Below are positions 29,790-40,534 of a stretch of DNA of 64,000 nucleotides, piece after piece. Position 1 is the first letter of the stretch. Every line of letters begins with the position of its first letter. This DNA comes from Paenarthrobacter aurescens (lineage in GTDB: Bacteria > Actinomycetota > Actinomycetes > Actinomycetales > Micrococcaceae): positions 2,914,001 to 2,978,000 of the forward strand of contig NZ_CP157456.1 in assembly GCF_041549525.1 (NCBI RefSeq). Direction: 5' to 3'. The position numbers and the translations under genes were made by a program. The notes beneath the pieces were generated by a model that worked only from the letters and a program-made list of their open reading frames with translations, was not told the DNA's origin and did no database searches.

Positions 29790-30884
29790 CTACTGGGCAT
29801 CGGACAGATGCGCGATGGTGGCCCGTGCTCGTCGCTGGGCCTCCGCCGGGATGTCCTTCACAATTGGTTCCAGGAAAGCGAACCGCCGCAACCATTGGCT
29901 GGACTGGCGTTCCTTCCGTGCATTCGCCCTCTGCCACCAGTCGGCAATGTCTCCCCACCCTGGTGCAGCCAAGGAGCCACCCACTTCCTGGACCGCCAGG
30001 GAAGCGCAAAGGTTGGCGAACCGGAGCCGGTCCCCCAACCTCCACCCTGCCAGGGAACCCACAATGAACGCCGCCCCAAAGCAGTCCCCGGCCCCGGTGG
30101 GATCGGCTGCTGATACAGGCAGTGACGGCACCCATTCCTCTTCCCCGGTTTCGGAGTCCACTGCCACCGCGCCTTGAGGCCCAAGGGTCACCACGGCCAC
30201 GGGGACGCGGTCAGCCAGCGAATACAGGGCTGCCCATGGATCGGCTTTGCCGGTGAACGCCATCGCTTCAGGAGCGTTGGGCAGGAAAGCGTAGAAGTTG
30301 GCCAGCTGATCCAGGCGCCGCTGGGACCACTCCCCCGTAGGGTCCCAGCCCACCACGCCGAAGAGTTTGGTGCCTGCATCCTTAGCTGCGAGCATCCACG
30401 GTTCGAGTTCCTCACCCAGATCGGCGACGGCGGCGAGCGCCTTGGGTGGTTTCCCGATCAGTTCCGAGGAACTGATGGGGGCCGGGTGTCCGTGAGTGAC
30501 CATGGAACGGTCCTGGTTCACGCACATGGACACCGTCACCGGTGAGTGCCAACCGGGAACGCGTTGGGAAAGCGAGAGGTCAACGTGTTCCTGGCTCTCC
30601 AGGATCTGCCAGTTGTAATCCCCGTAACCGTCATCGCCGAACGTTGCTGCGAGGTTTGTTCGCAGGCCCAGCCGTGCGGCGGCAATGGCCTGGTTGGCTA
30701 CGCCGCCAGGGCAGCTGCCCATGCCTTCGCTCCACACCTCCGTGCCGGGCTCCGGGGCGTGCGGCAGTCCGGTGAAAATGATGTCCTGGAAAACCGTTCC
30801 GGTCAGGAGGAGGTCGCACTGGTGGTTCCCGTCCGACCTCACTGCAGCCAGGGGATCGTATCGTCGCTGGGGAATACCGTCCAT
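29790..30884 (-). CDS. PfkB-family carbohydrate kinase
   Basis: 364 residues of the ribokinase/PfkB fold. N-terminal glycine signature near GSCPGGVANQAIAAARLG, and the C-terminal catalytic signature DPTGAGDCFGAAFIVG with the base Asp near residue 270. ATG at 30884 (MDGIPQRRYD) is preferred over one 19 codons upstream because the latter would run into the divergent GH4 gene. It shares a 46-nt intergenic region with the GH4 glycosidase and probably phosphorylates a sugar in the same pathway. The substrate cannot be read from the sequence. Confidence 0.88.
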   Translation of the reverse strand: MDGIPQRRYDPLAAVRSDGNHQCDLLLTGTVFQDIIFTGLPHAPEPGTEVWSEGMGSCPGGVANQAIAAARLGLRTNLAATFGDDGYGDYNWQILESQEHVDLSLSQRVPGWHSPVTVSMCVNQDRSMVTHGHPAPISSSELIGKPPKALAAVADLGEELEPWMLAAKDAGTKLFGVVGWDPTGEWSQRRLDQLANFYAFLPNAPEAMAFTGKADPWAALYSLADRVPVAVVTLGPQGAVAVDSETGEEEWVPSLPVSAADPTGAGDCFGAAFIVGSLAGWRLGDRLRFANLCASLAVQEVGGSLAAPGWGDIADWWQRANARKERQSSQWLRRFAFLEPIVKDIPAEAQRRARATIAHLSDAQ

Positions 30885-30930
30885 GCACGGCAGACTACGC
30901 TGCACGTACTGGGCTGCATAGACTCTGAGC

Positions 30931-32301
30931 ATGCGGCTCATGATCGCCGGTGGCGGCGGATTCCGGGTTCCCCTCGTGTACAGGGCCTTGTGCGAGGGGC
31001 CTTTTGCGGGTTTGGTGGATGAGCTCGTTCTCTACGACGTCGATGAAGTGCGGCTCGCTGCCATTGAGGCTGTGCTTGGCGATATGCCCGCCGACGCTTC
31101 TGGGCCCACAGTCATGGTTTCCACGGATCTTAGGGAGGCACTCACCGGGACGGACATGGTGTTTGCAGCGATCCGGCCCGGGGGTACTGCGGGGAGAATC
31201 GCTGATGAGCAGGTTCCCTTGAGCCTGGGCTTGCTGGGCCAGGAGACCACCGGAGCCGGCGGCATCTCCTATGCGCTCCGCTCCATCCCACGGATGCTGG
31301 AACTCGCTGAGGCCATGCGGGAGCGTTGCCCTGAGGCCTGGTTGATCAACTTCACAAATCCGGCCGGCATGGTCACGGAGGCTCTGGTACCGGTCCTGGG
31401 TAAACGGGTGATCGGCATTTGCGATTCCGCCGGGGGCCTGGTCCAGCGTGCTGCCCGCGCTGCCGGGGCACCCCTTACCGAAGGAATGCTCGACGGCGTG
31501 GGCTACTACGGGTTGAACCACCTTGGCTGGCTTTACCGGTTGGCCCCTGCCGGGCGGGATCTCCTGCCCGCCCTTCTGTCCGATCACGGGGCTCTGGAGT
31601 CCATGGAGGAAGGCCGTTTGTTCGGTCAGCACACCCTGCTTCAGCTTGGGTGCCTGCCCAACGAATATCTGTATTACTACTACCAAACTCCGCAGGCCAC
31701 CAAGGCCATCGGAGAGCAACGCGAAACGCGCGGCGCGTCCATCCATGGGCAGCAACAGTCGCTCTATCCCTCGCTGCTGCAAGCCTCCCACCCCTACCGG
31801 CTCTGGGATTCCGCCCGGCGCTCCCGCGAGGAAGGCTACCTGGCGGAGGCAAGGACTCATGGGGAGCAACGGGACGAGACCGATCTCGCAGGGGGCGGCT
31901 ACGAACGTGTGGCGCTTTCAGCCATGCGTGCTCTCTCCGGCGGCGGCACCGCCCAACTCATCCTCAACGTGCCCAACTCCCCCGTGTCCCCTGCCGGGCC
32001 CGCCGCCCAGGTGGCGGTACCCGGGCTGCCCGCGGACGCCGTCGTCGAGGTTCCCTGCGAGGTAACAACCGACGGCGCGTTGCCGCTCGCGCAGGACCGG
32101 CCCGGCGGGCAGTTCCTCACTCTGATGCAGCACATCAAGGAGGTGGAGCGCCTGACCATCCGCGCTGTGGTTTCCGGCGGGCGCGAAGCCGCTGTCCAAG
32201 CCTTTGCCGCACACCCTCTTGTGGGGTCACGGCCTTTGGGCGAGGAACTGTTGGAGGGGTACGAGGCCGCTTTTCCTGAATTAACCCAACTGTGGGGCTA
32301 A
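30931..32301 (+). CDS. GH4 family glycosidase (6-phospho-beta-glucosidase-like)
   Basis: 456 residues of glycoside hydrolase family 4, which use NAD and a divalent metal in an oxidation-elimination mechanism. It has an N-terminal Rossmann segment LMIAGGGGFRVPLV, the metal-binding Cys in IGICDSAGG, and YYGLNHLGWLYR with the metal-binding His. LINFTNPAGMVTEAL is the usual NP-containing loop. The family acts on phosphorylated or charged glycosides. ATG at 30931 has little ribosome-binding sequence before it and a TAGACT 6 nt upstream. Confidence 0.9.
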   Translation: MRLMIAGGGGFRVPLVYRALCEGPFAGLVDELVLYDVDEVRLAAIEAVLGDMPADASGPTVMVSTDLREALTGTDMVFAAIRPGGTAGRIADEQVPLSLGLLGQETTGAGGISYALRSIPRMLELAEAMRERCPEAWLINFTNPAGMVTEALVPVLGKRVIGICDSAGGLVQRAARAAGAPLTEGMLDGVGYYGLNHLGWLYRLAPAGRDLLPALLSDHGALESMEEGRLFGQHTLLQLGCLPNEYLYYYYQTPQATKAIGEQRETRGASIHGQQQSLYPSLLQASHPYRLWDSARRSREEGYLAEARTHGEQRDETDLAGGGYERVALSAMRALSGGGTAQLILNVPNSPVSPAGPAAQVAVPGLPADAVVEVPCEVTTDGALPLAQDRPGGQFLTLMQHIKEVERLTIRAVVSGGREAAVQAFAAHPLVGSRPLGEELLEGYEAAFPELTQLWG

Positions 32302-32311
32302 GACTGTTGGG

Positions 32312-32830
32312 CTAGAGCTTCCGGTACATCACGTGCAGGCCCACGTAGCCGATTTCCGGATGGTTGAAAGCTTCAGGAACCGTAGCCAGAATCCTGAAGC
32401 CCATGGACTGCCATAACCACACCGCACGGACGTTGCTCTCCACCACGGCGTTGTACTGCATGGAACGGAACCCCGCGGCCTTGGCTTCACTCAGGGAGTA
32501 GGCGCACAGGGCCCGGGCAATGCCTTGGCCTGAGTTGTTGGCCCCCACCATGTATCCGGCGTTGGCAACATGGCTTCCGCCACCGGCCTGGTTGGCGTGG
32601 AACTCACCCGTTCCCAGGACTTCGCCGGTGTCCCGGGCCACCGCCACGAAGGTCTGGCCCGGAGCGTCCTTGATCCACTTGGACCTGGCCGTTTCCTCGC
32701 TGGTGTCGCGATCCCAGGTAAAGGTCTCGCCCTCGCGGATCACCGGCTGCAGGATGGACCATATCCCGGGCCAGTCCTCCGGCGTTGCTTTACGGATGTC
32801 AAAGGATTGTTCTTGGCTCACAGCGGCCAC
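32312..32830 (-). CDS. GNAT family N-acetyltransferase
   Basis: 172 residues. FDIRKATPEDWPGIWSILQ at the N-terminus, VANAGYMVGANNSGQGIARAL with the acetyl-CoA loop, and the C-terminal NAVVESNVRAVWLWQSMGF. The frame extends 75 codons upstream, but GTG at 32830, with AAGG 8 nt before it, is my choice; GTG at 32821 is almost as good. The substrate is unknown. It is divergent from mshA, but it is a single GNAT domain and so is not MshD, which has two. Confidence 0.8.
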   Translation of the reverse strand: MAAVSQEQSFDIRKATPEDWPGIWSILQPVIREGETFTWDRDTSEETARSKWIKDAPGQTFVAVARDTGEVLGTGEFHANQAGGGSHVANAGYMVGANNSGQGIARALCAYSLSEAKAAGFRSMQYNAVVESNVRAVWLWQSMGFRILATVPEAFNHPEIGYVGLHVMYRKL

Positions 32831-32940
32831 GCTAGCAGCCTTGTCCACATAGCGGAGCTTGCCCGGCTTGGGATTCAACGGCAGGAGTAATGTTTTCTGC
32901 AGTGCAAAGTTGATTTGCTGTGATCGTGAGGAGGACCCGG

Positions 32941-34185
32941 ATGCCATTGATCCGTCGTGTGGCGTTTCTGTCGCTCCACACCTCCCCCATGGAGCAGCCC
33001 GGCGCGGGAGATGCCGGCGGAATGAACGTCTATGTCCGCGCCTTGGCCATGGCACTTGCGGAGTCCGGTGTGGAAGTGGAGATTTTTACGCGTTCCACCA
33101 AAGCCGGACAGCCCGCCGTCGAGCATCCCGGGCCGGGCGTCTGCGTCCACAACGTGATGGCAGGGCCCCGCCGCAAAGTGCCCAAGGAAGAACTGCCGGC
33201 GCTGCTGCACCACATGGTGGAAGAGATCGACAAGATCCGCCACCAACAGCTCCACGGCCGCTACGACGCCATCCACTCGCATTACTGGGTTTCCGGCGTG
33301 GCAGGGCTCGAGTTGTCAGAACTTTGGGGTGTCCCGTTGATCCACACCATGCACACCATGGCCAAGGTCAAAAACCTTGTCCTTGAGTCCGGCGAACGGC
33401 CTGAGCCGCGGCGTCGGGAAGACGGTGAACAACGGATTGTTGACGGCGCGTCACGGCTGGTTGCCAATACTCCTGCCGAGGCGGAGGAACTGGTCTCCCA
33501 TTACGGGGCGGACCTGGACAGGATCGACGTCGCGCCGCCAGGAGTGGACCTCAAAGTGTTCACGCCCTCATTCCGGCGAAAGTCCCGTTCCTTGCGCGGC
33601 GTCAGGCCGGACAGTTTCCACATTCTCTTTGCCGGCAGGATTCAGCGGCTCAAAGGGCCCCAGGTGTTCGTCAGGGCTGCCGGGATCCTCCGCAAACGCA
33701 GGCCGGACATCGATTTGGAGATGACCATCCTGGGATCCCTCAGCGGGGCAAAAGACTTCAACCTCCAGCACATCATTGAAGACGCCGGACTGTCCGACGT
33801 CGTGACCCACCGGCCGCCCGTTGTGGCACCGGAGCTGGCTAGCTGGTTCCGTTCAGCAGACGTGGTGGTGATGCCCTCCTTCAGCGAGTCCTTTGGCTTG
33901 GTGGCGTTGGAAGCACAGGCGTGCGGTACACCCGTGGTGGCCACAAACGTGGGGGGCCTGTCCCGCGCGATCTCGGACGGGCGGACGGGCATGCTGGTGG
34001 ACGGACACGATCCCACCGACTGGGCAGACGCCCTGGAAGATCTATACGACGACGTCCAAACCCGGGAGGACATGGGCAGGCTGGCTGCCACCCACGCTGA
34101 GGCCTTTGGATGGCAACGTACTGCCGCCATCACCCTGGAGAGCTACCGAGAGGCTGTTGGAGGGCTGCTTCTTCCCCGGCGCTGA
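32941..34185 (+). CDS. mshA: D-inositol-3-phosphate glycosyltransferase MshA
   Basis: 414 residues, GT-B fold. It transfers GlcNAc from UDP-GlcNAc to 1D-myo-inositol-3-phosphate, the first committed step of mycothiol synthesis. The MshA hallmark [16 protein letters not shown] lies near residue 20; [10 protein letters not shown] and [16 protein letters not shown] (the donor-site E-x7-E) lie in the C-terminal half. ATG at 32941 is chosen over the frame start at 32920 because GAGGAGG lies 6 nt upstream. The acceptor comes from Ino1, encoded at 36-37 kb. Confidence 0.96.
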   Translation: MPLIRRVAFLSLHTSPMEQPGAGDAGGMNVYVRALAMALAESGVEVEIFTRSTKAGQPAVEHPGPGVCVHNVMAGPRRKVPKEELPALLHHMVEEIDKIRHQQLHGRYDAIHSHYWVSGVAGLELSELWGVPLIHTMHTMAKVKNLVLESGERPEPRRREDGEQRIVDGASRLVANTPAEAEELVSHYGADLDRIDVAPPGVDLKVFTPSFRRKSRSLRGVRPDSFHILFAGRIQRLKGPQVFVRAAGILRKRRPDIDLEMTILGSLSGAKDFNLQHIIEDAGLSDVVTHRPPVVAPELASWFRSADVVVMPSFSESFGLVALEAQACGTPVVATNVGGLSRAISDGRTGMLVDGHDPTDWADALEDLYDDVQTREDMGRLAATHAEAFGWQRTAAITLESYREAVGGLLLPRR

Positions 34186-34198
34186 GCCTTCGCCGGTA

Positions 34199-34236
34199 TC
34201 CGCCGCCTTCGCCTGCATCCGCCGCCTTCGCCTGCA
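34199..34236. repeat. 19-bp tandem repeat between mshA and fhs
   Basis: Two exact 19-bp copies (34199-34217 and 34218-34236) with a degenerate third copy just before them. It is built of TCCGCCGCC plus TTCGCCTGCA. Non-coding, in the leader region of fhs. Confidence 0.75.
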
Positions 34237-34322
34237 TCCGCTCCGGGGCTGATAGATTGTGCCGCACAGCCTACGAATCCCAGCAGCAGCATCCCCGCTG
34301 CGGGCAGAGCCAAAGGACAATG

Positions 34323-36011
34323 ATGTCTGAAAACAAGGTCCTGAGTGATCTGGAAATTGCCCACCGTGCCACCATGCTTCCCATCGAAGCAATCGCCCAG
34401 CGGGCCGGAATCGCCGTGGAAGCCTTGGAACTTTACGGGCCCTACAAGGCCAAGATCAATACGGCCAAGCTCGTCCAAACCCAGGGGAAGACCCCCGGCA
34501 AAGTGGTGCTCGTCTCCGCCATGTCCCCCACACCCGCCGGAGAAGGCAAATCAACTACCACCGTGGGGCTCGCCGATTCCCTGGCCCGCGCCGGCCACAA
34601 TGTGATGATCGCCCTGCGGGAGCCGTCCCTGGGCCCCATCCTTGGGATGAAAGGCGGGGCCACCGGCGGCGGATATTCCCAAGTGCTGCCCATGGACGAT
34701 ATCAACCTGCACTTCACAGGTGATTTCCACGCCATCACCTCGGCAAACAACGCCCTCATGGCCCTGGTGGACAACCACATTTACCAAGGCAACCAACTCG
34801 GCGTCGATCCACGCCGCATGACGTTCAAGCGCGTGCTGGACATGAACGACCGCGCACTGAGGGAAGTCGTCATAGGACTCGGCGGCCCTATGCAGGGAGT
34901 GCCCCGGCAAGACGGCTTCGACATCACTGTTGCCTCCGAAATCATGGCGGTCTTCTGCCTCGCCACCGACCTTGACGATCTTCGGAACCGGCTGGGACGC
35001 ATCACCTTCGGGTACACCTACGATCGCACGCCAGTCACTGTCTCAGACCTTGGGGTGGAGGGTGCGCTGACCATGCTGCTCAAGGACGCCATCAAACCCA
35101 ACCTCGTCCAAACCATCGCAGGGACCCCCGCTTTGGTCCATGGCGGCCCCTTCGCCAACATAGCCCACGGGTGCAACTCGCTGATCGCCACACGTACCGC
35201 CATGCAGCTTGCAGACATCGTGGTCACCGAAGCCGGTTTCGGCGCGGACCTCGGTGCCGAAAAGTACATGGACATCAAGGCGCGCATCGCGGACGTCGCC
35301 CCATCCGCCGTCGTGGTGGTCGCAACCATACGGGCCCTGAAGATGCAGGGCGGTGTTGCCAAGGAGAACCTCAGCGAGCCAAACGTCGAGGCCGTGGCCG
35401 CCGGCGTCGAGAACCTGAAAAGGCACGTCGGCAACATCGCTAAGTTCGGAATCTCCCCTGTGGTGTCCATCAATAAGTTTGCAACGGATGCTCCCGAGGA
35501 ACTTCAGTGGCTCCTTGCCTGGTGTGCCGCAGAAGGCGTGCAAGCGGCCGTCGCCGATGTGTGGGGGCGCGGAGGAGGAGGGGACGGCGGCGATGAACTC
35601 GCAGCCAAGGTGGCAGCGAAGCTGGATGCACCTGCCGGGTTCCATCACCTGTACCCGCTGGAACTCAGTGTTGAGGAGAAGATCCAAACCATCGTGCAGG
35701 AGATCTACGGGGCCGACGGCGTGGAATTCTCAGTCCCGGCACTGAAGCGTCTGGCCGAGATCGAAAAGAACGGCTGGTCGGATCTGCCCGTCTGCATGGC
35801 CAAAACCCAATACTCCTTCACGGACGACGCCTCCAGGCTAGGTGCGCCCAAAGGGTTCCGGGTGCACGTCCGCGAGCTGATTCCCAAAACCGGTGCCGGG
35901 TTCATCGTTGCCCTGACCGGTGCGGTGATGACCATGCCCGGCCTCCCCAAGGAACCGGCCGCCATGCGCATGGATGTGGACGCTGACGGCAACCCCACCG
36001 GCCTCTTCTGA
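34323..36011 (+). CDS. fhs: formate-tetrahydrofolate ligase
   Basis: 562 residues. Joins formate to tetrahydrofolate with ATP, feeding one-carbon units to purine and methionine synthesis. P-loop [15 protein letters not shown] near residue 63, then [19 protein letters not shown] and [15 protein letters not shown], the usual family blocks, and the C-terminal [18 protein letters not shown]. The second of two adjacent ATGs (34323) is favoured by its 5-nt spacing to AAAGGA. The frame extends far upstream into mshA but without conservation. Confidence 0.96.
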   Translation: MSENKVLSDLEIAHRATMLPIEAIAQRAGIAVEALELYGPYKAKINTAKLVQTQGKTPGKVVLVSAMSPTPAGEGKSTTTVGLADSLARAGHNVMIALREPSLGPILGMKGGATGGGYSQVLPMDDINLHFTGDFHAITSANNALMALVDNHIYQGNQLGVDPRRMTFKRVLDMNDRALREVVIGLGGPMQGVPRQDGFDITVASEIMAVFCLATDLDDLRNRLGRITFGYTYDRTPVTVSDLGVEGALTMLLKDAIKPNLVQTIAGTPALVHGGPFANIAHGCNSLIATRTAMQLADIVVTEAGFGADLGAEKYMDIKARIADVAPSAVVVVATIRALKMQGGVAKENLSEPNVEAVAAGVENLKRHVGNIAKFGISPVVSINKFATDAPEELQWLLAWCAAEGVQAAVADVWGRGGGGDGGDELAAKVAAKLDAPAGFHHLYPLELSVEEKIQTIVQEIYGADGVEFSVPALKRLAEIEKNGWSDLPVCMAKTQYSFTDDASRLGAPKGFRVHVRELIPKTGAGFIVALTGAVMTMPGLPKEPAAMRMDVDADGNPTGLF

Positions 36012-36082
36012 TCCTCTCTCACATCCCTAACCCTTCAACCTGTCCCTCTCTCACTTCCCAGCCCTTCCCCACCAACGCTCAC

Positions 36083-36103
36083 TCCCTCTCTTGAGGAGAG
36101 GGA
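36083..36103 (+). terminator. hairpin downstream of fhs
   Basis: TCCCTCTC, loop TTGAG, GAGAGGGA form a perfect 8-bp stem 72 nt after the fhs stop. No T-tract follows, because the 32-bp tandem repeats begin right here. Possible terminator or transcript end protector. Confidence 0.5.
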
Positions 36104-36244
36104 TAGAGCGTCCGGAAGAAGCCCGAGGGAACGGATAGAGCGTCGGGAAGAAGCCCAGGGGAACTGATAGAGCGTCCGGAATAAACCCGGGGGAACTGAT
36201 AGAGCGTCCGGAATAAACCCGGGGGAACTGATAGAGCGTCCGGG
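36102..36244. repeat. 32-bp tandem repeat array, four full copies plus a partial
   Basis: Copies start at 36102, 36134, 36166, 36198 and 36230 (partial). Each begins GATAGAGCGTC and ends GGGGAAC plus 1-2 nt. Copies 3 and 4 are identical over 32 bp and copies 1 and 2 differ at a few positions. There are no spacers. The array fills the space between the convergent fhs and ino1 genes. A minus-strand open frame crosses it, but only because the repeat lacks stops in that frame; it has no coding character. Confidence 0.95.
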
Positions 36245-36250
36245 AAACGA

Positions 36251-36285
36251 CGAACGCCCCCGTATTCGAAATGCGGGGGCGTTCG
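36251..36285 (-). terminator. intrinsic terminator of ino1
   Basis: CGAACGCCCCCG and its exact complement form a 12-bp stem with an 11-nt loop, 17 nt after the ino1 stop codon. It separates ino1 from the 32-bp repeat array. Confidence 0.85.
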
Positions 36286-36301
36286 GGTGAAACGAAAGTC
36301 T

Positions 36302-37387
36302 TTAGCGCTCGATGTCGCCGCGGATGAAGGCTTCAACATTGTCGCGGGCGAGGTCGTCGTTGAACTGCTCCGGCGGCGACTTCATGAAGTAGCTGGAAGC
36401 GGAGAGCAGCGGGCCGCCGATTCCGCGGTCCAGGCCGATCTTCGCGGCACGGATGGCGTCGATGATCACACCGGCAGAGTTCGGCGAATCCCACACTTCG
36501 AGCTTGTATTCGAGGGAAACGGGGGCATCACCGAAGTTACGGCCTTCGAGACGGACGAAGGCCCACTTGCGGTCATCGAGCCAAGCAACGTAATCGGACG
36601 GTCCAATGTGGACGTCGTCAGCGTGCAGTTCTGCCTCGACGTTGGACGTGACAGCCTGGGTCTTGGAGATCTTCTTGGATTCAAGGCGATCGCGCTCGAG
36701 CATGTTCTTGAAGTCCATGTTGCCGCCAACGTTCAGCTGGTACGTGCGGTCCAGGGTGACACCGCGGTCTTCGAACAATTTGGCCATGACGCGGTGCGTG
36801 ATGGTGGCACCGATCTGGCTCTTGATGTCATCGCCAACAATCGGGACGCCGGCTTCGGTGAACTTGTCAGCCCACTCTTTGGTGCCGGCAATGAAGACGG
36901 GCAGGGCGTTGACGAATGCTACACCGGCGTCGATGGCGCACTGCGCGTAGAACTTGGCGGCCTGTTCCGAACCGACAGGCAGGTAGCAGACCATGACGTC
37001 GGCCTTGGCTTCGCGAAGAGCAGCGACGATGTCAACTGCTTCGTCCGGGGCCTCGACGATGGTTTCGCGGTAGTACTTGCCCAGTCCATCAAGGGTGTGG
37101 CCGCGCTGGACGGTCACACCGGTTGCGGGAACGTCGGCGATCTTGATGGTGTTGTTTTCGCTGGCGCCGATGGCATCGGCGAGGTCAAGCCCAACCTTCT
37201 TGCTGTCGACGTCGAAGGCAGCAACGAACTGAACGTCATTGACGTGGTACTGGCCGAACTCGACGTGCATCAGACCCGGGATCGTGGCCTTGGGGTCAGC
37301 GTCGCGATAGTACTGAACACCTTGGACCAGCGATGCGGCGCAGTTACCTACGCCGACAATGGCAACACGAATCGGATGTGAAGACAC
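36302..37387 (-). CDS. ino1: inositol-3-phosphate synthase
   Basis: 361 residues. Converts glucose-6-phosphate to 1D-myo-inositol-3-phosphate with bound NAD. The N-terminal [20 protein letters not shown], the central [14 protein letters not shown], and [11 protein letters not shown] match the short actinobacterial Ino1 type. GTG at 37387 has an ideal AAAAAGGAG upstream. Its product is the acceptor for MshA (mycothiol) and a precursor of inositol lipids. A strong terminator follows. Confidence 0.96.
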   Translation of the reverse strand: MSSHPIRVAIVGVGNCAASLVQGVQYYRDADPKATIPGLMHVEFGQYHVNDVQFVAAFDVDSKKVGLDLADAIGASENNTIKIADVPATGVTVQRGHTLDGLGKYYRETIVEAPDEAVDIVAALREAKADVMVCYLPVGSEQAAKFYAQCAIDAGVAFVNALPVFIAGTKEWADKFTEAGVPIVGDDIKSQIGATITHRVMAKLFEDRGVTLDRTYQLNVGGNMDFKNMLERDRLESKKISKTQAVTSNVEAELHADDVHIGPSDYVAWLDDRKWAFVRLEGRNFGDAPVSLEYKLEVWDSPNSAGVIIDAIRAAKIGLDRGIGGPLLSASSYFMKSPPEQFNDDLARDNVEAFIRGDIER

Positions 37388-37502
37388 GAAACTCCTTTTT
37401 GAGAAATAACCTCAGGTGCCAGGCGCCTCCCTGACAGAGACCAGGGCACGACTGAATGGCACGGCGCCATTCGGCGCACACTTTCATTCTAGCCAACACA
37501 GA

Positions 37503-37532
37503 GGAAGCCGGTTTTGTTCCCAACCGGCTTCC
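37503..37532 (-). terminator. intrinsic terminator of the aldo/keto reductase gene
   Basis: GGAAGCCGGTT and its exact complement form an 11-bp stem with an 8-nt loop, 24 nt after the reductase stop. The T-tract is short (TCTGTG), so it is moderately strong. It lies in the 169-nt gap ahead of ino1. Confidence 0.8.
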
Positions 37533-37556
37533 TTCATTTATGTCAGTCCTTCGAGG

Positions 37557-38594
<1,038 letters not shown>

Positions 38595-38614
38595 ACGTAC
38601 CATCCTGCCACTGC

Positions 38615-38667
38615 GGAAACCGCGGTGACGGCGCCGTCCGCTATGTGGGCGCCGTCACCTGGTTTCC
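38615..38667 (-). terminator. strong bipartite hairpin after treZ
   Basis: A 12-bp perfect stem (GGTGACGGCGCC and complement) extended by a second 7-bp stem (GGAAACC with GGTTTCC) across a small internal loop. It begins 7 nt after the treZ stop and ends about 20 nt before the reductase start. A T-rich tail is lacking. Confidence 0.7.
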
Positions 38668-38673
38668 TGCGAC

Positions 38674-40446
38674 TTACTGGATGCGTACGACGGCGGCGCT
38701 GGCGCCCGGGAGCGTCAACGTCCCCTCTTCCAGAACTGCTTTATCGTCAGTGGCCAGCAAAACGTCGCCACTTACGGGAGTGTCGAGTGCTTCGTCCCCG
38801 AAGTTGCAGACCACCCGGACGTTGCCGCGGGAAAACTGCAGCCAGTGTTCGTCGTCGTCGAATTCGACGGAGGTTCCCCCGAAGCCGCCGTCCACCAACT
38901 CGGGATTGTTACGGCGCAGTTGTGCCAAATCCCTGTACAGCTGCAGCAAACGTTCGTGTTCCCCCGTGCCTGCCTCGCCCCAGTTGAGCTTTGAACGTTG
39001 GAAGGTCCCGGGGTCCTGGGGATCAGGAACAACAGCAGGGTCCCATCCCATCCGTTCGAATTCCTTGATCCGCCCTTCGGCCGTGGCTTTGCCAAGCTCG
39101 GGTTCAGGGTGGGAGGTGAAGAACTGCCAGGGCGTGGATGCGGCGAATTCCTCCCCCATGAACAGCATGGGCGTGAAGGGGGATGTCATGGTCAGGACGG
39201 CACCGATGGCCAGCTTGCCGTAGGACAACGAGGCTGTGAGGCGATCGCCTGTGGCCCTGTTTCCAATCTGATCATGGTTCTGAAGGCAGACGACCAATGC
39301 GGAGGGGTGTGCCAGATCATGCCGGATAGGCCGTCCGTGATGCCGTCCCCGGAAGCTGGAGTAGCTGCCATCGTGCAGGAAGCCATGCTCCAGTACCTTT
39401 GCCAGCACTGCGAGCGAGTCAAAGTCGGCGTAGTAGCCGGTGGTCTCCCCACTGAGGTTGACGTGCACGGCGTGGTGAAAGTCGTCGCTCCATTGGCCCT
39501 CCAACCCGTAGCCGTTGTCCTGGCGCGGGTAGATGAGCCGCGGGTTGTTCAGATCCGATTCCGCAATCAGTGTCCTGGGTATCCCTGTTTCCGCTTCCAC
39601 CTCGTCTCCCAGCGCCCCGAACTCCTCGAGGATGTGGACGGCGCGCTCGTCGCGCAAGGCATGCACAGCGTCGAGCCGGAGTCCGTCCACGTGATAGTCC
39701 CGGAGCCACATCGCTGCGTTTTCGAGGATGTAGCGGCGGACCTCGTCCGAGCCGGGGCCGTCAAGATTTACCGAATCCCCCCACGTGTTGCCCTCCCCCG
39801 ATTTCAGGTAAGGACCGAACTTGGGCAGGTAGTTTCCGCTTGGCCCGAGGTGGTTGTACACAACGTCCTGGATGACGCCCAAGCCCGCAGCATGCGCCGC
39901 GTCCACAAAGCGTTGATAGGCCGCCGGGCCGCCGTAGGGCTCGTGCACCGCGTACCAGAGAACGCCGTCATAACCCCAGTTGTGAACTCCGTTGAAGCCG
40001 TTGACCGGGAGCAACTCTACGAAGTCGACGCCAAGGTCTACCAAGTAGTCCAGCTTTTCGGCGGCAGCATCCAACGTGCCCTCCGGGGTAAAGGTGCCCA
40101 GGTGAAGCTCGTAAATGACCGAGCCTTTGAGGCTCCGCCCTTTCCAGTCGCTGTCCTTCCACTGATGTGCGGAGGGATCGAAGGTGGCGGAGAGCTGGTG
40201 AACTCCGTCCGGCTGCCTCCGTGAGCGCGGATCGGGAAACGGCCCTTCTCCGTCCACGACGTAACCGTAGCGAACGTCGTCCCCTGAATTCCCTCCCACA
40301 TCAGCCGGCGCCCGCCACCATCCGGCTGCGGCGCCGTCGTGATGTTTCTCCATGGAGTACTCGTGACCCCCTGCCAGCAACCGGACTGAATCGGCATTCG
40401 GCGCCCAGAGGTCGTAAAGATTTTTTCCAGCAGCGTGCTCCAGCAT
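38674..40446 (-). CDS. treZ: malto-oligosyltrehalose trehalohydrolase
   Basis: 590 residues, GH13. Releases trehalose from the maltooligosyltrehalose made by TreY. Segments in order: N-terminal E-set domain ([16 protein letters not shown]), [14 protein letters not shown], the nucleophile Asp in [12 protein letters not shown], acid/base Glu in LIAESDLNN, the third Asp in QNHDQIGNR, and a C-terminal beta domain. ATG at 40446 is chosen from two adjacent ATGs for its spacing to AGGGAG. A hairpin separates it from treY, so it may be attenuated or separately transcribed. Confidence 0.95.
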   Translation of the reverse strand: MLEHAAGKNLYDLWAPNADSVRLLAGGHEYSMEKHHDGAAAGWWRAPADVGGNSGDDVRYGYVVDGEGPFPDPRSRRQPDGVHQLSATFDPSAHQWKDSDWKGRSLKGSVIYELHLGTFTPEGTLDAAAEKLDYLVDLGVDFVELLPVNGFNGVHNWGYDGVLWYAVHEPYGGPAAYQRFVDAAHAAGLGVIQDVVYNHLGPSGNYLPKFGPYLKSGEGNTWGDSVNLDGPGSDEVRRYILENAAMWLRDYHVDGLRLDAVHALRDERAVHILEEFGALGDEVEAETGIPRTLIAESDLNNPRLIYPRQDNGYGLEGQWSDDFHHAVHVNLSGETTGYYADFDSLAVLAKVLEHGFLHDGSYSSFRGRHHGRPIRHDLAHPSALVVCLQNHDQIGNRATGDRLTASLSYGKLAIGAVLTMTSPFTPMLFMGEEFAASTPWQFFTSHPEPELGKATAEGRIKEFERMGWDPAVVPDPQDPGTFQRSKLNWGEAGTGEHERLLQLYRDLAQLRRNNPELVDGGFGGTSVEFDDDEHWLQFSRGNVRVVCNFGDEALDTPVSGDVLLATDDKAVLEEGTLTLPGASAAVVRIQ

Positions 40447-40491
40447 CATGCTCCCTGTACGTGTTTCAAGCGTGCTTTGCAATGACGTGTT

Positions 40492-40528
40492 GACGGTGCG
40501 ATCACCGCAACAGGGTGATCGCACCGTC
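40492..40528 (-). terminator. hairpin between treY and treZ
   Basis: GACGGTGCGATCACC and its exact complement form a 15-bp perfect stem with a 7-nt loop, 6 nt after the treY stop codon and 46 nt before treZ. The following T-tract is poor. It is a likely terminator or attenuator within the tre cluster. Confidence 0.75.
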
Positions 40529-40534
40529 CGGAAA

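Noticed and set aside
32312..32830. mshD candidate beside mshA
   Set aside because: MshD has two GNAT domains of about 300 residues in total; this protein has one.
36102..36244. Possible CRISPR array
   Set aside because: The repeats are directly adjacent with no spacers and no cas genes are present.
36079..36339. Open frame of 86 codons on the minus strand through the tandem repeats
   Set aside because: It is only the translation of the 32-bp repeats and the adjoining terminator, with no ribosome site and no protein-like composition.
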